The notes below the pieces were generated by a model. The model was not told the DNA's origin. It saw only the letters and a program-made list of their open reading frames with translations, and searched no databases. 64,000 nucleotides of DNA from JAIEPW01 sp964471915. Its GTDB lineage: Bacteria > Acidobacteriota > Terriglobia > Bryobacterales > Bryobacteraceae. A program made the translations under genes and the position numbers. Location: NCBI GenBank assembly GCA_964471915.1, contig CAYYID010000004.1, forward strand, positions 1 to 64,000, given 5' to 3'. Below, piece after piece: positions 46,962 to 55,967 of this stretch. Every line of letters begins with the position of its first letter. Within the stretch, counting starts at the first letter, position 1.

Positions 46962-49478
46962 GTCGTCGCCGTCGGGATCGGCCGCGCGGCGAGCGCCGGA
47001 CCAGCGGCCGAAGTAGCTGCGCACCGGGGCCGGCGGCTCGGTCTTTTTGAGGGCGCGCCACAGGATGTCGTTCAGTTCGTCGTCGTCGATGGCGTCGGCG
47101 CGGGCGAAGTCGAGCCGCTGGGAGCGCGCGGCGGTGGCGGAGTTCGCCGGGTTCCTTTCCGTGAGCGACATGCGCGGCGGCTCGGCGGTCCACGGGGCAG
47201 GGTTGGCTGTCCTGGCGAAGGCCGCGGTCATGGGCGTCGCGGCGGCGTCGTAGTGGGTCATCGGCTTGAGGCCGAGGATGAGGCCCATGGTGCGGAGCAT
47301 CGAGGCGGTGTTGTAGAAGTTCGAGTCGATGATGCCGCGGCGCGTGTAGGGCGAGATGACGAACGCGGGGGAGCGGTGGGAGTCCACGTGGTCCGGACCG
47401 TTCTGCGCGTCATCCTGCAGGATGAAGATCGCGGTCTTGGCCCAGAAGCGCGATTTCGAGACCGTCTCCACCAGCAGGCCGATGGCGTAGTCGTTGTCGG
47501 CCATGGCGGAAAGGGGCGCGATCTTGCCCGGCGAGGTGCCGGAAGTGTGGTCGTTGCCGATGCGCAGGATCATGAAGTTCGGCATGCGGCCGGTCTTCTC
47601 CCACGCGGCGAGATCGTCGAGGAAGACCTTGGTGCGGTCGACGTCCGGGTAGTCCATGTCGAAGTTGCGGAACTTCTCGTTGGTGACGTTGCGCAGCGCC
47701 GGATCCACGATCTCGGTGATCTGTTTCTGCCCGGTGGGCATGGCTTTCTCGGTGTTCTTCACGAAGTAGCCGTAGTTGCGCATCGACAGGCCGGCGGCCT
47801 GGACATTGGTCCAGATGTAGCCGGCGGGGGGCGTGTTGGCGGGTTCGCCGCCCTCGTAGTCGTAGTTCTTGCGGCGGCCGCCGTAGCTGTTGGGCCACAT
47901 GCGCTGGGTATAGTCGGGCGCAATCGCGGCGAGCGACCAGTTGTGGCCATCGGCGGAGACATCGGCCGAGACGTAGAAGTTGTCAAAGAGCACGAAATCG
48001 TTGGCGAGCTTGCGGTGGTTGGGCGTCGACTTGGCGTCGAAGAGCGTCAGCGAAGGGTCGCCGTTGCCGCGGCCGAGGTCGCCGAACACCTGATCGTAGG
48101 TGCGGTTCTCCTTAACGATGTAGATCACGTGCTCGATGGGGGACTTCTGGGCGGGCGTGGTGTAGAGCCAGGTGTCGCCGGCGGTCCAGCGGTCCACGGC
48201 GTTGCGGTCGCGGTAGGGCGAGAGATCGTAGACGAGCTTGGTGTAGGTCTCGAGCTGCTCGGTGGAGAAGGGATCGATGACGCTGGCCGAGCCGGTCTGG
48301 ATGCGGCCGACATACTGCACGGCTTCGGGACCCAGGTGGGAAGGCGCGGCGCGGCGCGCGGGGTTGGGGCCGTTGGGGTTCGGGTAGCTGCGCTCGCCGC
48401 GGCCGTTGAAGATCACCAGGCGGCCGTCGGCGAGGGCGCGCGCGGCGGTCGGATACCAGCCCACGGGGAGGAAGCCCAGCACCCGGCTGCGCGCTTCGCG
48501 GATATCGGCGACGGCGACCGTGTTGGCGTCCGAGCAGACGGTGTAGAGCGTGGAGCCGTCCGCGCTGACGGCGACGCCGCTGGGAGTCATGCCCAGGCGG
48601 TGGCTGGGGGTGAGCGCGACGTTGATGGTTTCCACCAGGCGCATGCTCTTGTCCTCGCCGACGCCGACCACGAAGACGTTGTTGGTGTTGCCGGCGGTGA
48701 CGAACAGGCGCGCCTTCCAGGGGGCGCCTTCGGCGGGCTTTTCGTCCTTGACGTCGCGCCAGACCATGTCGGTGGTGTGGGGCCCGAGGCGGATGAGGCC
48801 CAGGCGGTTGCCGGTGGCGGCGTCGTACTGGCCCACCGCGCCGTCGGCCCAACTGGAGACGAAGAACGACTTGCCGTCGGGGTGGAACAGGATCCGGTAC
48901 GGGCGGCGCCCGGTCTTGAACTTCTCGATGAGGCGGGCGGTCGAGAGGTTGAAGACCAGCACCTGGTCATGGAAGAGGTCGGCGGCGAAGAGGAAGCGGC
49001 CGTCGGCGGAGACCGCGACGTCGCCGATGAAGTCCTGGTTCGTAGGTTGCTCGGCGGTGGGAAGGGTGCGGGCGGGTTTGAGTTCGCCGTCGAAGTCGAA
49101 CTCGAAGATCGCGGCTTTGGCGCCGCCGCCCACGTAGATCTTCTTGCCGCCGGGCGCGACCGCGAGGCCCAGCCAGCCGTCGGCGACCTTAGCGCGCGAG
49201 GTCTCGCGCATCGCAGCGGTGTCCACCACGCTTATCGACGGCGGGTTGTAGCCGCCGTTGAGGACGAACATGGTCTTGCCGTCCGGTGTCAGGGCGCTGG
49301 CCATCGGGAAGGTATCGAGCGGCACCTGTTTGCCGGCCGGCTTGACGCTCCAGCCGGTGTTCAGCAGGTAGCTGCCGTCGGCCTGGCGGCCGGCCCACTG
49401 GATGCCGCCGCGCTGGGAGACGAGCAGCGCGGCGCCTGCGACCAGCAGCGCCGCCACCGCGAGATAGATCTTCTTCAT
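46956..49478 (-). CDS. Exported YncE-like beta-propeller / phosphoesterase fusion
   Basis: 840 residues. Signal peptide (YLAVAALLVAGAALLVSQRG); an N-terminal seven-bladed propeller of YVTN/YncE type over residues 30-430 (TPDGKTMFVLNGGY, VSADGRFLFAADLFHDQVLV, VSADGSTLYTVCSDANTVAV); and a C-terminal alkaline-phosphatase-superfamily phosphoesterase (HVIYIVKENRTYDQVFGDLG, FDNFYVSADVSADGHNW, MILRIGNDHTSGTSPG, ILQDDAQNGPDHVDSHRSPA), whose Asn/Asp/His metal-site residues are visible. The first metal-site nucleophile is the T or N of ENRTYD. Probably hydrolyses an extracellular phosphodiester. It follows nadE by 14 bp. Confidence 0.85.
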   Translation of the reverse strand: MKKIYLAVAALLVAGAALLVSQRGGIQWAGRQADGSYLLNTGWSVKPAGKQVPLDTFPMASALTPDGKTMFVLNGGYNPPSISVVDTAAMRETSRAKVADGWLGLAVAPGGKKIYVGGGAKAAIFEFDFDGELKPARTLPTAEQPTNQDFIGDVAVSADGRFLFAADLFHDQVLVFNLSTARLIEKFKTGRRPYRILFHPDGKSFFVSSWADGAVGQYDAATGNRLGLIRLGPHTTDMVWRDVKDEKPAEGAPWKARLFVTAGNTNNVFVVGVGEDKSMRLVETINVALTPSHRLGMTPSGVAVSADGSTLYTVCSDANTVAVADIREARSRVLGFLPVGWYPTAARALADGRLVIFNGRGERSYPNPNGPNPARRAAPSHLGPEAVQYVGRIQTGSASVIDPFSTEQLETYTKLVYDLSPYRDRNAVDRWTAGDTWLYTTPAQKSPIEHVIYIVKENRTYDQVFGDLGRGNGDPSLTLFDAKSTPNHRKLANDFVLFDNFYVSADVSADGHNWSLAAIAPDYTQRMWPNSYGGRRKNYDYEGGEPANTPPAGYIWTNVQAAGLSMRNYGYFVKNTEKAMPTGQKQITEIVDPALRNVTNEKFRNFDMDYPDVDRTKVFLDDLAAWEKTGRMPNFMILRIGNDHTSGTSPGKIAPLSAMADNDYAIGLLVETVSKSRFWAKTAIFILQDDAQNGPDHVDSHRSPAFVISPYTRRGIIDSNFYNTASMLRTMGLILGLKPMTHYDAAATPMTAAFARTANPAPWTAEPPRMSLTERNPANSATAARSQRLDFARADAIDDDELNDILWRALKKTEPPAPVRSYFGRWSGARRAADPDGDDR

Positions 49479-49492
49479 GAGGAGGTCCCTTC

Positions 49493-51136
49493 CTATTCCG
49501 TGTATCGTTGCGCGATCGGGTAGCGCCGGCCGGAGCCGAAGGCTTTGGTGGTCACCTTGAGTCCCGGCGCGGCCTGTTGCCGTTTGTATTCGTTGCGGTC
49601 GACCTTGTTCAGGATGGAACGCACGTAAGCGAGGTCGAGACCGAGCCGCGCGGCGATCTCCGCCGGAGTTTTGAGGTCCTCGACATAGGCTTCGAGCATC
49701 GGATCGAGGATCTCATAGGGCGGCAGCGAATCGGTGTCCTTTTGATCCGGACGCAGCTCGGCCGAGGGCGGCTTGGTGAAGACGCTCTCCGGGATCGCCC
49801 GCGGATGCCGCCGGTTGGCGACGCGCGAGATCTCGTACACCAGCGTCTTCGGCACGTCGCTAATGACGGCGAGCCCGCCGCACATGTCACCGTACAGGGT
49901 GCAATAGCCGACGGCGAGTTCGCTCTTGTTGCCGGTGGTGAGCACCATGGCGCCCCACTTGTTCGACAGCGTCATGAGCGTGAGGCCGCGGAGGCGGCTC
50001 TGGATGTTCTCCTCGGCGATAGACAGGCGCTCGCCGATGCCGAGGGGCCGGAGGGTCTCGAGCACCTTGTCGTAGGCTGCGGTGATCGGAGCGATTTCGA
50101 AGCGGATGCCGAGGTTGGAGGCGAGCGCGCGCGCGTCGGTGACGCTGTGCTCGCTCGAGTACGGACCGGGCATGGCGACGCCGGTGACGTTCTCGCGCCC
50201 CAGGGCGTCGACGGCGATGGCCGCGGTGATCGACGAATCGATGCCGCCGGAGAGCCCGATCAGGACCTGGGAGAAGCCGCACTTGTGCAGGTAGTCCCGG
50301 GTGCCGAGGACCAGCGCCTCATAGACGGCGTCGCATTCGCCGGGGAAGTTCTCGCGCCGGTCACCCCCGGCGAGGTCGGTGAAGACGAGGTCCTCGGCGA
50401 AGGAGGCCGCCGCCGCCACCACTTCGCCCGCGGCGTTCGTGGCGAAGCTGGAGCCGTCGAAGACCAGCTCGTCGTTGCCGCCCACCTGATTGACGTAGAC
50501 GACGGGCAGGCCGAGGCGGCAGGACAGGGCGGCGAAGATTTCGCGGCGCAGCGCCCGTTTTCCCTGGTGGTAAGGCGATCCGTTGATCGAGACGACGGCG
50601 CGCGCGCCGGCGTGCGCGAGTTCGTCCACCGGGTCCCGCCGGTACAGCGGCCGTTCCCAGAACTGCTTGTCGTTCCAGGCGTCCTCGCAGATGGTGAGGG
50701 CGATGGGCAGGCCGTCGATTGCGACCACCGACTGCTTTTCGGCGGGCCGGAAGTAGCGCGTCTCGTCGAAGACGTCGTAGGTGGGCAGCAGCATCTTGTC
50801 CTGGCGGAAGATGACGCGCCCGCCTTCGAGGACGGCGGCGGAGTTGGTGGCGGTCTTGCCGGACTGAGCGTCGCAGCGCCCCACGAAGCCGCAGATGATC
50901 GCGAGGGGCAGGTCCGCGGTGTCGCGCGCGAGCTGTTCGAGCGCTTCCTCAGTACGGGCCAGGAAGCTGGGCTTTTCCACGAGGTCGCGCGGCGGGTAGC
51001 CGTTGAGGACCAGTTCGGGGAAGACGGCGAGCCGGGCGCCGCCCGCGGCCGCGCGGCGCGCGTACTCCGTCACCTTGGCGGCGTTGCCCGTCAAATCCCC
51101 TACTACCGGATTCACCTGCGCGAGCGCGATGCGCAT
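49493..51136 (-). CDS. nadE: Glutamine-dependent NAD+ synthetase
   Basis: 547-residue two-domain enzyme. The N-terminal nitrilase-type glutaminase carries the E-K-C triad in FPELVLNGYPP, RQDKMLLPTYDVFDE and ALTICEDAWND. The C-terminal ATP-dependent amidating domain has the P-loop GLSGGIDSSITAAIA, AEENIQSRLRG, TTGNKSELAVGYCTLYGDM and DSLPPYEILDPMLE. All catalytic residues are present. TAAAAT ends 10 nt before the ATG, with AAGG between, suggesting a very short leader. Completes NAD synthesis from deamido-NAD. Confidence 0.96.
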   Translation of the reverse strand: MRIALAQVNPVVGDLTGNAAKVTEYARRAAAGGARLAVFPELVLNGYPPRDLVEKPSFLARTEEALEQLARDTADLPLAIICGFVGRCDAQSGKTATNSAAVLEGGRVIFRQDKMLLPTYDVFDETRYFRPAEKQSVVAIDGLPIALTICEDAWNDKQFWERPLYRRDPVDELAHAGARAVVSINGSPYHQGKRALRREIFAALSCRLGLPVVYVNQVGGNDELVFDGSSFATNAAGEVVAAAASFAEDLVFTDLAGGDRRENFPGECDAVYEALVLGTRDYLHKCGFSQVLIGLSGGIDSSITAAIAVDALGRENVTGVAMPGPYSSEHSVTDARALASNLGIRFEIAPITAAYDKVLETLRPLGIGERLSIAEENIQSRLRGLTLMTLSNKWGAMVLTTGNKSELAVGYCTLYGDMCGGLAVISDVPKTLVYEISRVANRRHPRAIPESVFTKPPSAELRPDQKDTDSLPPYEILDPMLEAYVEDLKTPAEIAARLGLDLAYVRSILNKVDRNEYKRQQAAPGLKVTTKAFGSGRRYPIAQRYTE

Positions 51137-51215
51137 GAAAGACCTTATTTTAGACCCTTTGCGTAAAGAATCGGTGACGCGGAGCCGATGCTAAGCTGGA
51201 TTCGGGAGGACCTGC

Positions 51216-52724
51216 GTGCAGTTTCGCGTCTCGATCTCCTCGTTGCTCTTCTCCGTATTGCTGTTCTCCGGGCTGCTGGGCGCACAGAGCTTCACGGTCA
51301 CGGCGGTGCGCAACGCCGCGCGCGGCGACTCGCGGCTGTCGCCCGGCGCCCTGGCCACCGTCGTCGGGTCGAACTTCCCGACGGCAGGCGTCACGGTCCG
51401 GCTGGGGGAGCGCTCCGCGCCGGTGACGGGGTCCGTAAGCACGGGGCAGTTCAACTTCCAGGTTCCCTACGATATGGCGCTGGGGGAGGTGACGCTGCTG
51501 GTGACGGCGGGCGGCGCCAATTCGAACGCCTTTCCGGTGACCATCGAGGACTACGCGCCCGGCATCTTCACGGCGCTTTTCGGCGAGGGGGCGTTCGTGC
51601 GGGAGAACGGATCGAACATCACGGCGGCGAATCCGGCGGCGCCGGGCGAGGTGGTGTCGTTCTTCGCCGTGGGGCTGGGCGCCACGAATCCCGTGGTGCC
51701 GCCCGGCAACACGCCGCCGGTGCAGAACGTCGTCACGGTGGCGCAACCGCGCGTGCTGGTGCGCGGGCGTCCGGCGGCGGTCCGGTTCTCCGGTTTGAGC
51801 AACACGATCCCGGGCGTGTACCAGGTGACGTTCGTGACGCCGAACGAGATCCAGCAGGGCGAGAATCCGGTGCTGTTCGAAGTCGGGGGCAAGCAATCGA
51901 ACACGGTGCAGTTGCTCTCCTCGGGAGGACCGCCGGTGGTGGGCGCGGTGGTGAACGCGGCGTCGTTCCAGTCGCCGCGCGGCGTCGCGCCGGGATCGCT
52001 GGTCAGCGTCTTCGCGACCAACCTGGGTCCGCAGGATTTCGTGGGCCTGTTCCCGCGCACCAACGTGGAAGAGATCACGGTGCTGTTCAACAATATCCCG
52101 GCGCCGCTCTCGGGGATCTTCGCCTCGCGGAACCAGATCAATGTGTTCGTGCCTCCGGACCTGGCCGAGGGATCGGTGAACGTCTCGGTGTCGAACCGGC
52201 GCGGCCGCAGCGAGCCGTTCGCGGTGACCCTGACGCGGAATGACCCGGGGGTCTTCCTGGTGGCGGATCCCACGGACGCGACACGACGCATCGCGGCGGC
52301 GCTGCTCGCCAACACGGCGTGGTACGTGATGCCGGCCACCACGGCGCGCGCCTATAACCTGCCGGCGTGCGCGGGCGTGCCCGTCACGGTGGCCTGCGGC
52401 CAGCCCGCGCGCGTGGGCGACGTGGTCCAGATCTACGTCACGGGACTGGGCAAGGCGACGCCGAACGGCGATCCGGGCGGGGCGACGCTGCCGGCGGACC
52501 GGGTGGCGCCCGCGAATCCTCTGTACCGGACGGTGGATCGCCCGCAGGTGACCATCGGGGGCATGGCGGCGAACGTGTTGTTCTCCGGTCTCGCGCCGGG
52601 CTTCGCGGGCCTGTATCAGCTCAACGTGGCGATCCCGGGGATCCCGCCGGGAGATGACACGGCGTTGCGGATCGAGATGCCGGGCGGCGCGGCGGCGACG
52701 GCGACGATCGCGATCCGGAACTAG
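51216..52724 (+). CDS. Secreted TIGR03437-domain protein with tandem IPT-like modules
   Basis: 502 residues with signal peptide (SSLLFSVLLFSGLLGAQ). Three related modules are visible by repetition of a pattern (SPGALATVVGSNFP...QFNFQVPYDMALG; APGEVVSFFAVGLGATNP; APGSLVSVFATNLGPQDF...NQINVFVPPDLAEG), then the full TIGR03437 ending YVTGLGKATPNGDPGGATLP and GLAPGFAGLYQLNVAIPGIP. A GTG start with GGGAGGA 6 nt upstream. The entire protein appears to be built of this fold, unlike the other two, which have extra N-terminal regions. Confidence 0.87.
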   Translation: MQFRVSISSLLFSVLLFSGLLGAQSFTVTAVRNAARGDSRLSPGALATVVGSNFPTAGVTVRLGERSAPVTGSVSTGQFNFQVPYDMALGEVTLLVTAGGANSNAFPVTIEDYAPGIFTALFGEGAFVRENGSNITAANPAAPGEVVSFFAVGLGATNPVVPPGNTPPVQNVVTVAQPRVLVRGRPAAVRFSGLSNTIPGVYQVTFVTPNEIQQGENPVLFEVGGKQSNTVQLLSSGGPPVVGAVVNAASFQSPRGVAPGSLVSVFATNLGPQDFVGLFPRTNVEEITVLFNNIPAPLSGIFASRNQINVFVPPDLAEGSVNVSVSNRRGRSEPFAVTLTRNDPGVFLVADPTDATRRIAAALLANTAWYVMPATTARAYNLPACAGVPVTVACGQPARVGDVVQIYVTGLGKATPNGDPGGATLPADRVAPANPLYRTVDRPQVTIGGMAANVLFSGLAPGFAGLYQLNVAIPGIPPGDDTALRIEMPGGAAATATIAIRN

Positions 52725-52738
52725 TCCGGGCGGCGCAC

Positions 52739-53956
52739 TTACCGGTTCAAGCTCGACTGCGCGGTCTGTACCTGGACCTTCGTGCCAGTGTCCAGCCGCG
52801 GCAGGTTCGACGTCGCCACGCGGTCCCCGGGTTCGAGTCCGTCCAGGATCTCGATGTCGCCCCCGAAGCGGTCGCCGATCTTCACGTCGCGCGCTTCCAC
52901 CACTTCGTCCTTGAGCAGATACGCCTTGTTGGAGCCGAACACGTAGTTCACGGCCTTGGCCGGCACCAGCCGGATCTTCTCCACCTTGTCGGTGGGGATC
53001 CGCGCCCGCGCGTACGAGCCCGGCTTCAGGGCGCTGGTGGGATTGTCGATGAGCGCTTCCACCACGAAGGTCCGCTTGCTCTGGTCCACGGTCGGCGATA
53101 CCCGCCACAGCTTGCCCTTGAACACCTGCCCCTCGTAAGCCTCGAGCGACACATCCGCCACCTGGCCCTGGCGGACCCAGGGCGCCATCCGCTCCGGCAC
53201 CTCGATGCGCAGGCGGATCGGGTTGATCTTCACCAGCGTGAACAGCGGCGTATTGGGGCGGACGTACTGGCCGAGGCTCACCTGGCGGTCCTTTACCAGG
53301 CCGGCGAAGGGGGCGCGCACCGAGGTGTCGCGCATCTTCTTGCGCTGCAACTGCATCTGCGCCTTGTACTGCTCCACCATCTGGATCATGTTGCGCGCCT
53401 GGTTCAGCGAGGAATCGTAGGCGGCCAGCGCCGACTGGTAGCGCGCCTGCGCCTGGTCGAGATCGGCGTCCGAGGAGATCCCCTGGTCGTGCAGGGTCTT
53501 GATGCGTTTGAGCCGCTGGTCCGCGTCGGTAAGGTCGGCCTGGGCGCGCCGCGGCTCGGGAGCGTTGCGGACATCCGCGATGCGGTCGTTTTCGTCCTTC
53601 AAGCCCAGCCGTTCCAGCGCCTGGCGCATGACGGCTTCGGTCTGCTGCAGCAGGTACTTCTGTTCTTCCTCGGAGATGTGCACCAGCACCTGGCCCGGCG
53701 TCATGGTGTCGCCCAGGTCGGCCTTCACCTCGTCGATGCGGCCCTCGATCTCCGCGCTGATGATCGCTTCCTCGTAAGGGAACAGCGTGCCCACGCTCTC
53801 CACCACGCGCTGCACCTCGCGGACGGCGACCGTGGCGGCGGTGACGGTGACGGGCCCCGATTCCTTCTTGGCCTGCACCGGCTGGGGTTTCGAGCAGCCC
53901 CCGAGCATGGCGGCCAGAACGATACAGGAGATAAGAGGAAGGCGCAAGGCGATCAC
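52739..53956 (-). CDS. HlyD-family efflux adaptor lipoprotein (orphan)
   Basis: About 405 residues, an RND-type periplasmic adaptor: lipobox CIVLAAMLGGC, lipoyl half VRVVESVGTLFPYEEAIIS-like EVQRVVESVGTLFPYEEAII, alpha-hairpin from about 100 to 210 (KYLLQQTEAVMRQALERLGL, LDQAQARYQSALAAYDSSL), lipoyl half VRAPFAGLVKDRQVSLGQYV, and beta-barrel/MP domains (IRLRIEVPERMAPW, TFVVEALIDNPTSALKPGSY). The start is uncertain: the GTG at 53956 gives a proper lipoprotein signal, while the ATG at 54046 would add 30 residues. No RND pump or TolC gene is adjacent. Confidence 0.85.
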   Translation of the reverse strand: MIALRLPLISCIVLAAMLGGCSKPQPVQAKKESGPVTVTAATVAVREVQRVVESVGTLFPYEEAIISAEIEGRIDEVKADLGDTMTPGQVLVHISEEEQKYLLQQTEAVMRQALERLGLKDENDRIADVRNAPEPRRAQADLTDADQRLKRIKTLHDQGISSDADLDQAQARYQSALAAYDSSLNQARNMIQMVEQYKAQMQLQRKKMRDTSVRAPFAGLVKDRQVSLGQYVRPNTPLFTLVKINPIRLRIEVPERMAPWVRQGQVADVSLEAYEGQVFKGKLWRVSPTVDQSKRTFVVEALIDNPTSALKPGSYARARIPTDKVEKIRLVPAKAVNYVFGSNKAYLLKDEVVEARDVKIGDRFGGDIEILDGLEPGDRVATSNLPRLDTGTKVQVQTAQSSLNR

Positions 53957-54056
53957 CAGTCTAACAAAGCGACTATCGGTAAGACGCCATGTCCCTGGCG
54001 AAGGTAACTCGCGAGGCGCACTCCGCGGCGGCGCGGCCCGAAGCACACCTGCCTTC

Positions 54057-55781
54057 TTAGTTGTACCCGAGCAGCTTCAGAGTAGCTATCCCGTAGTTGA
54101 AGAAGCTGACGTCGACGTTGCCGCCGGCGGTCAGCGGCGCCGTGAACACTCCCTGGCCGCGGGCGTAATCGGGCCCCGTACCGACCATGAGCGCACCGAT
54201 CGTGCGGCTGGCGGCGGTCCCGGCCACTTGCGGAAGCTGCCGGAGGACGGCCGACGGTATCGTCAGGCTACCCGCGGAGGCTTGTGCGACGCAGGCGAAC
54301 GCGGAAGCACTGTACGAGCCATCCAGTCCCTGGCCGCTGACCACCGTGCCGGCGAAACCCTGGACCGTGACCAGGCCATCGCCTCCCCCGGTCCATGTAA
54401 TCCGCAAATCCTGGTCGCGGGAGATAGGTCCAGGGATGTTGGCCTCATTGGTCCACGTGAAGGTCCCCGGAAAATTGGTGTTGGCCGAGAATGGGCCCAC
54501 GTCCGGACCCCCGGTACCCGTGAGCGTATAGACCCCGGGCGCCAGGACCGGATTGCCCATGCCGCTCGCGTACAAGGAGAGATCGTAGACAGTCCGCTCG
54601 AAAGGTATGGCTCGGTTGGAGACATTCGGGCCGTTGAGAGTTAGTTGACTGCCGGCGTTGAGGCGAACCGCGGGTATGCTCCCCAGAATAAATCCGATCT
54701 CACCGTTCACGACCGCGTACGAAAAGCAACCTCCAGGTGGGAAGTGCAGGGAAAAGTTGGTGCCGATCCGGTCGCTCGAGTACCGGTTGAAGTCGCCGAA
54801 GAAACCCTCGCTTTCGAAATCCCCAGAGATCTGTCCTGTCGCTCCCGGTTTGATTCGAAACTTCGAGAGGTTCAGGTTGGTTGTGGTGACCGTGCCCCGG
54901 TCGTCCAGCCGCCGCAATTGGGATTCGGTGAGCACCGGATGGGGGCACTGCGACGAGCCGGCCCTCGCGATGGCCAGCGTGCCCAGGTCATAAATGGCTC
55001 CGGCGCCCCCCAGGAGTTGGGCTCTGACGAAGCATCCGAGCGTTACGTTGGCGGGGAGAGTGAAATTGATCTGATCGAGCCCCGGCGAGCCGTTCGAACG
55101 TCCCGCGTAGGCGGGCCTGATTTCCAGACCGTCGATGGCGACGCGGAGATTGAATGCCGTCGTCATGTCGCCGGAGGACCCGCCGTTCACGTCTGACATC
55201 TCGTCCGCTCCGAGGCCGGTGCCCCACAGGATCAGGGTCTCGCCGGGATACGCCGGACGGTGCCGCCAGTCGCGGCCGCCGAAGCTGATAGTCCCGGAAG
55301 TGAATCGAACCAGACTGATGCCGCCGTTCAAACTCGCATTCGTTGCCTGGATCGGCCCAGCGCCGTTCTCAGCGATCGTGGCGACGCCCGGATTGCGCTG
55401 CACGACTGACAGCCGGAAGGGCGCGCTCGTCTGGTTGTTGTATGTCACCCGGACGTCGTATTGGCCCGCTGGGGTCGCGGAAGGCAGAAGCGCGGCAAGC
55501 TGGGTGGCAAGGGTGTACCAGATCCGGCATTCGATCGCCGGACCGCCGGTGGCCAGCGTGAAGGTAACCCGGGTACCGGAAAGCTCCACTGGGAACGGAG
55601 CGCCGGGCGCCATGGAAATGTTCGCCGGGCCCATGTTGCTTCCGAACACGACGAACCAGGAGCCGCGCGCGATAGTTGGGCGATAAGAACTGGCGTTCAG
55701 GGTCGAACGGATCGCCGGCTGGGCCATTGCTGGAATAACGAGCACGGAAAGCGTCACTAGGGAGCTGAACAGTCTGGTCAC
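54057..55781 (-). CDS. Secreted protein with an N-terminal TIGR03437-like module
   Basis: 574 residues, signal peptide (LFSSLVTLSVLVIPAMA), then STLNASSYRPTIARGSWFVVFGSNMG and a module ending YPGETLILWGTGLGADEM, GLDQINFTLPANVTLG, i.e. TIGR03437-like at the N-terminus instead of the C-terminus. A distinct C-terminal half follows (residues 290-574) with RDQDLRITWTGGGDGLVTV and a predicted beta-rich fold. The GTG start has AAGAGAG upstream. Between it and the LuxR gene (186 bp) lies a perfect palindrome. Confidence 0.75.
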   Translation of the reverse strand: MTRLFSSLVTLSVLVIPAMAQPAIRSTLNASSYRPTIARGSWFVVFGSNMGPANISMAPGAPFPVELSGTRVTFTLATGGPAIECRIWYTLATQLAALLPSATPAGQYDVRVTYNNQTSAPFRLSVVQRNPGVATIAENGAGPIQATNASLNGGISLVRFTSGTISFGGRDWRHRPAYPGETLILWGTGLGADEMSDVNGGSSGDMTTAFNLRVAIDGLEIRPAYAGRSNGSPGLDQINFTLPANVTLGCFVRAQLLGGAGAIYDLGTLAIARAGSSQCPHPVLTESQLRRLDDRGTVTTTNLNLSKFRIKPGATGQISGDFESEGFFGDFNRYSSDRIGTNFSLHFPPGGCFSYAVVNGEIGFILGSIPAVRLNAGSQLTLNGPNVSNRAIPFERTVYDLSLYASGMGNPVLAPGVYTLTGTGGPDVGPFSANTNFPGTFTWTNEANIPGPISRDQDLRITWTGGGDGLVTVQGFAGTVVSGQGLDGSYSASAFACVAQASAGSLTIPSAVLRQLPQVAGTAASRTIGALMVGTGPDYARGQGVFTAPLTAGGNVDVSFFNYGIATLKLLGYN

Positions 55782-55942
55782 TTGGTCTCTCTTTCCATTC
55801 GCAGCATCGGCAGAGCTGCTCTGATTTCAGTAAGACCCGAGGAAAGCTTGCGGGCCCATTCTGATCGGCGATATAGTAACGCAAAGACATTTCCTTCGCC
55901 ATGGCCGACGCAATCTTAAGCGCGATCACAAGAAACCGGCAT

Positions 55943-55956
55943 CTCCCATATGGGAG
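55943..55956. promoter_or_regulatory. Perfect palindrome CTCCCATATGGGAG
   Basis: 14-bp perfect palindrome, 11 bp after the stop of the LuxR-type gene and about 160 bp before the start of the secreted-protein gene on the same strand. It may be a binding site for the adjacent LuxR-type regulator; no terminator-like T-run accompanies it. Confidence 0.45.
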
Positions 55957-55967
55957 TACTGTTGGTC

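Noticed and set aside
49508..51166. 552-codon open frame antisense to nadE
   Set aside because: Shadow of nadE; no family motifs or ribosome-binding site.
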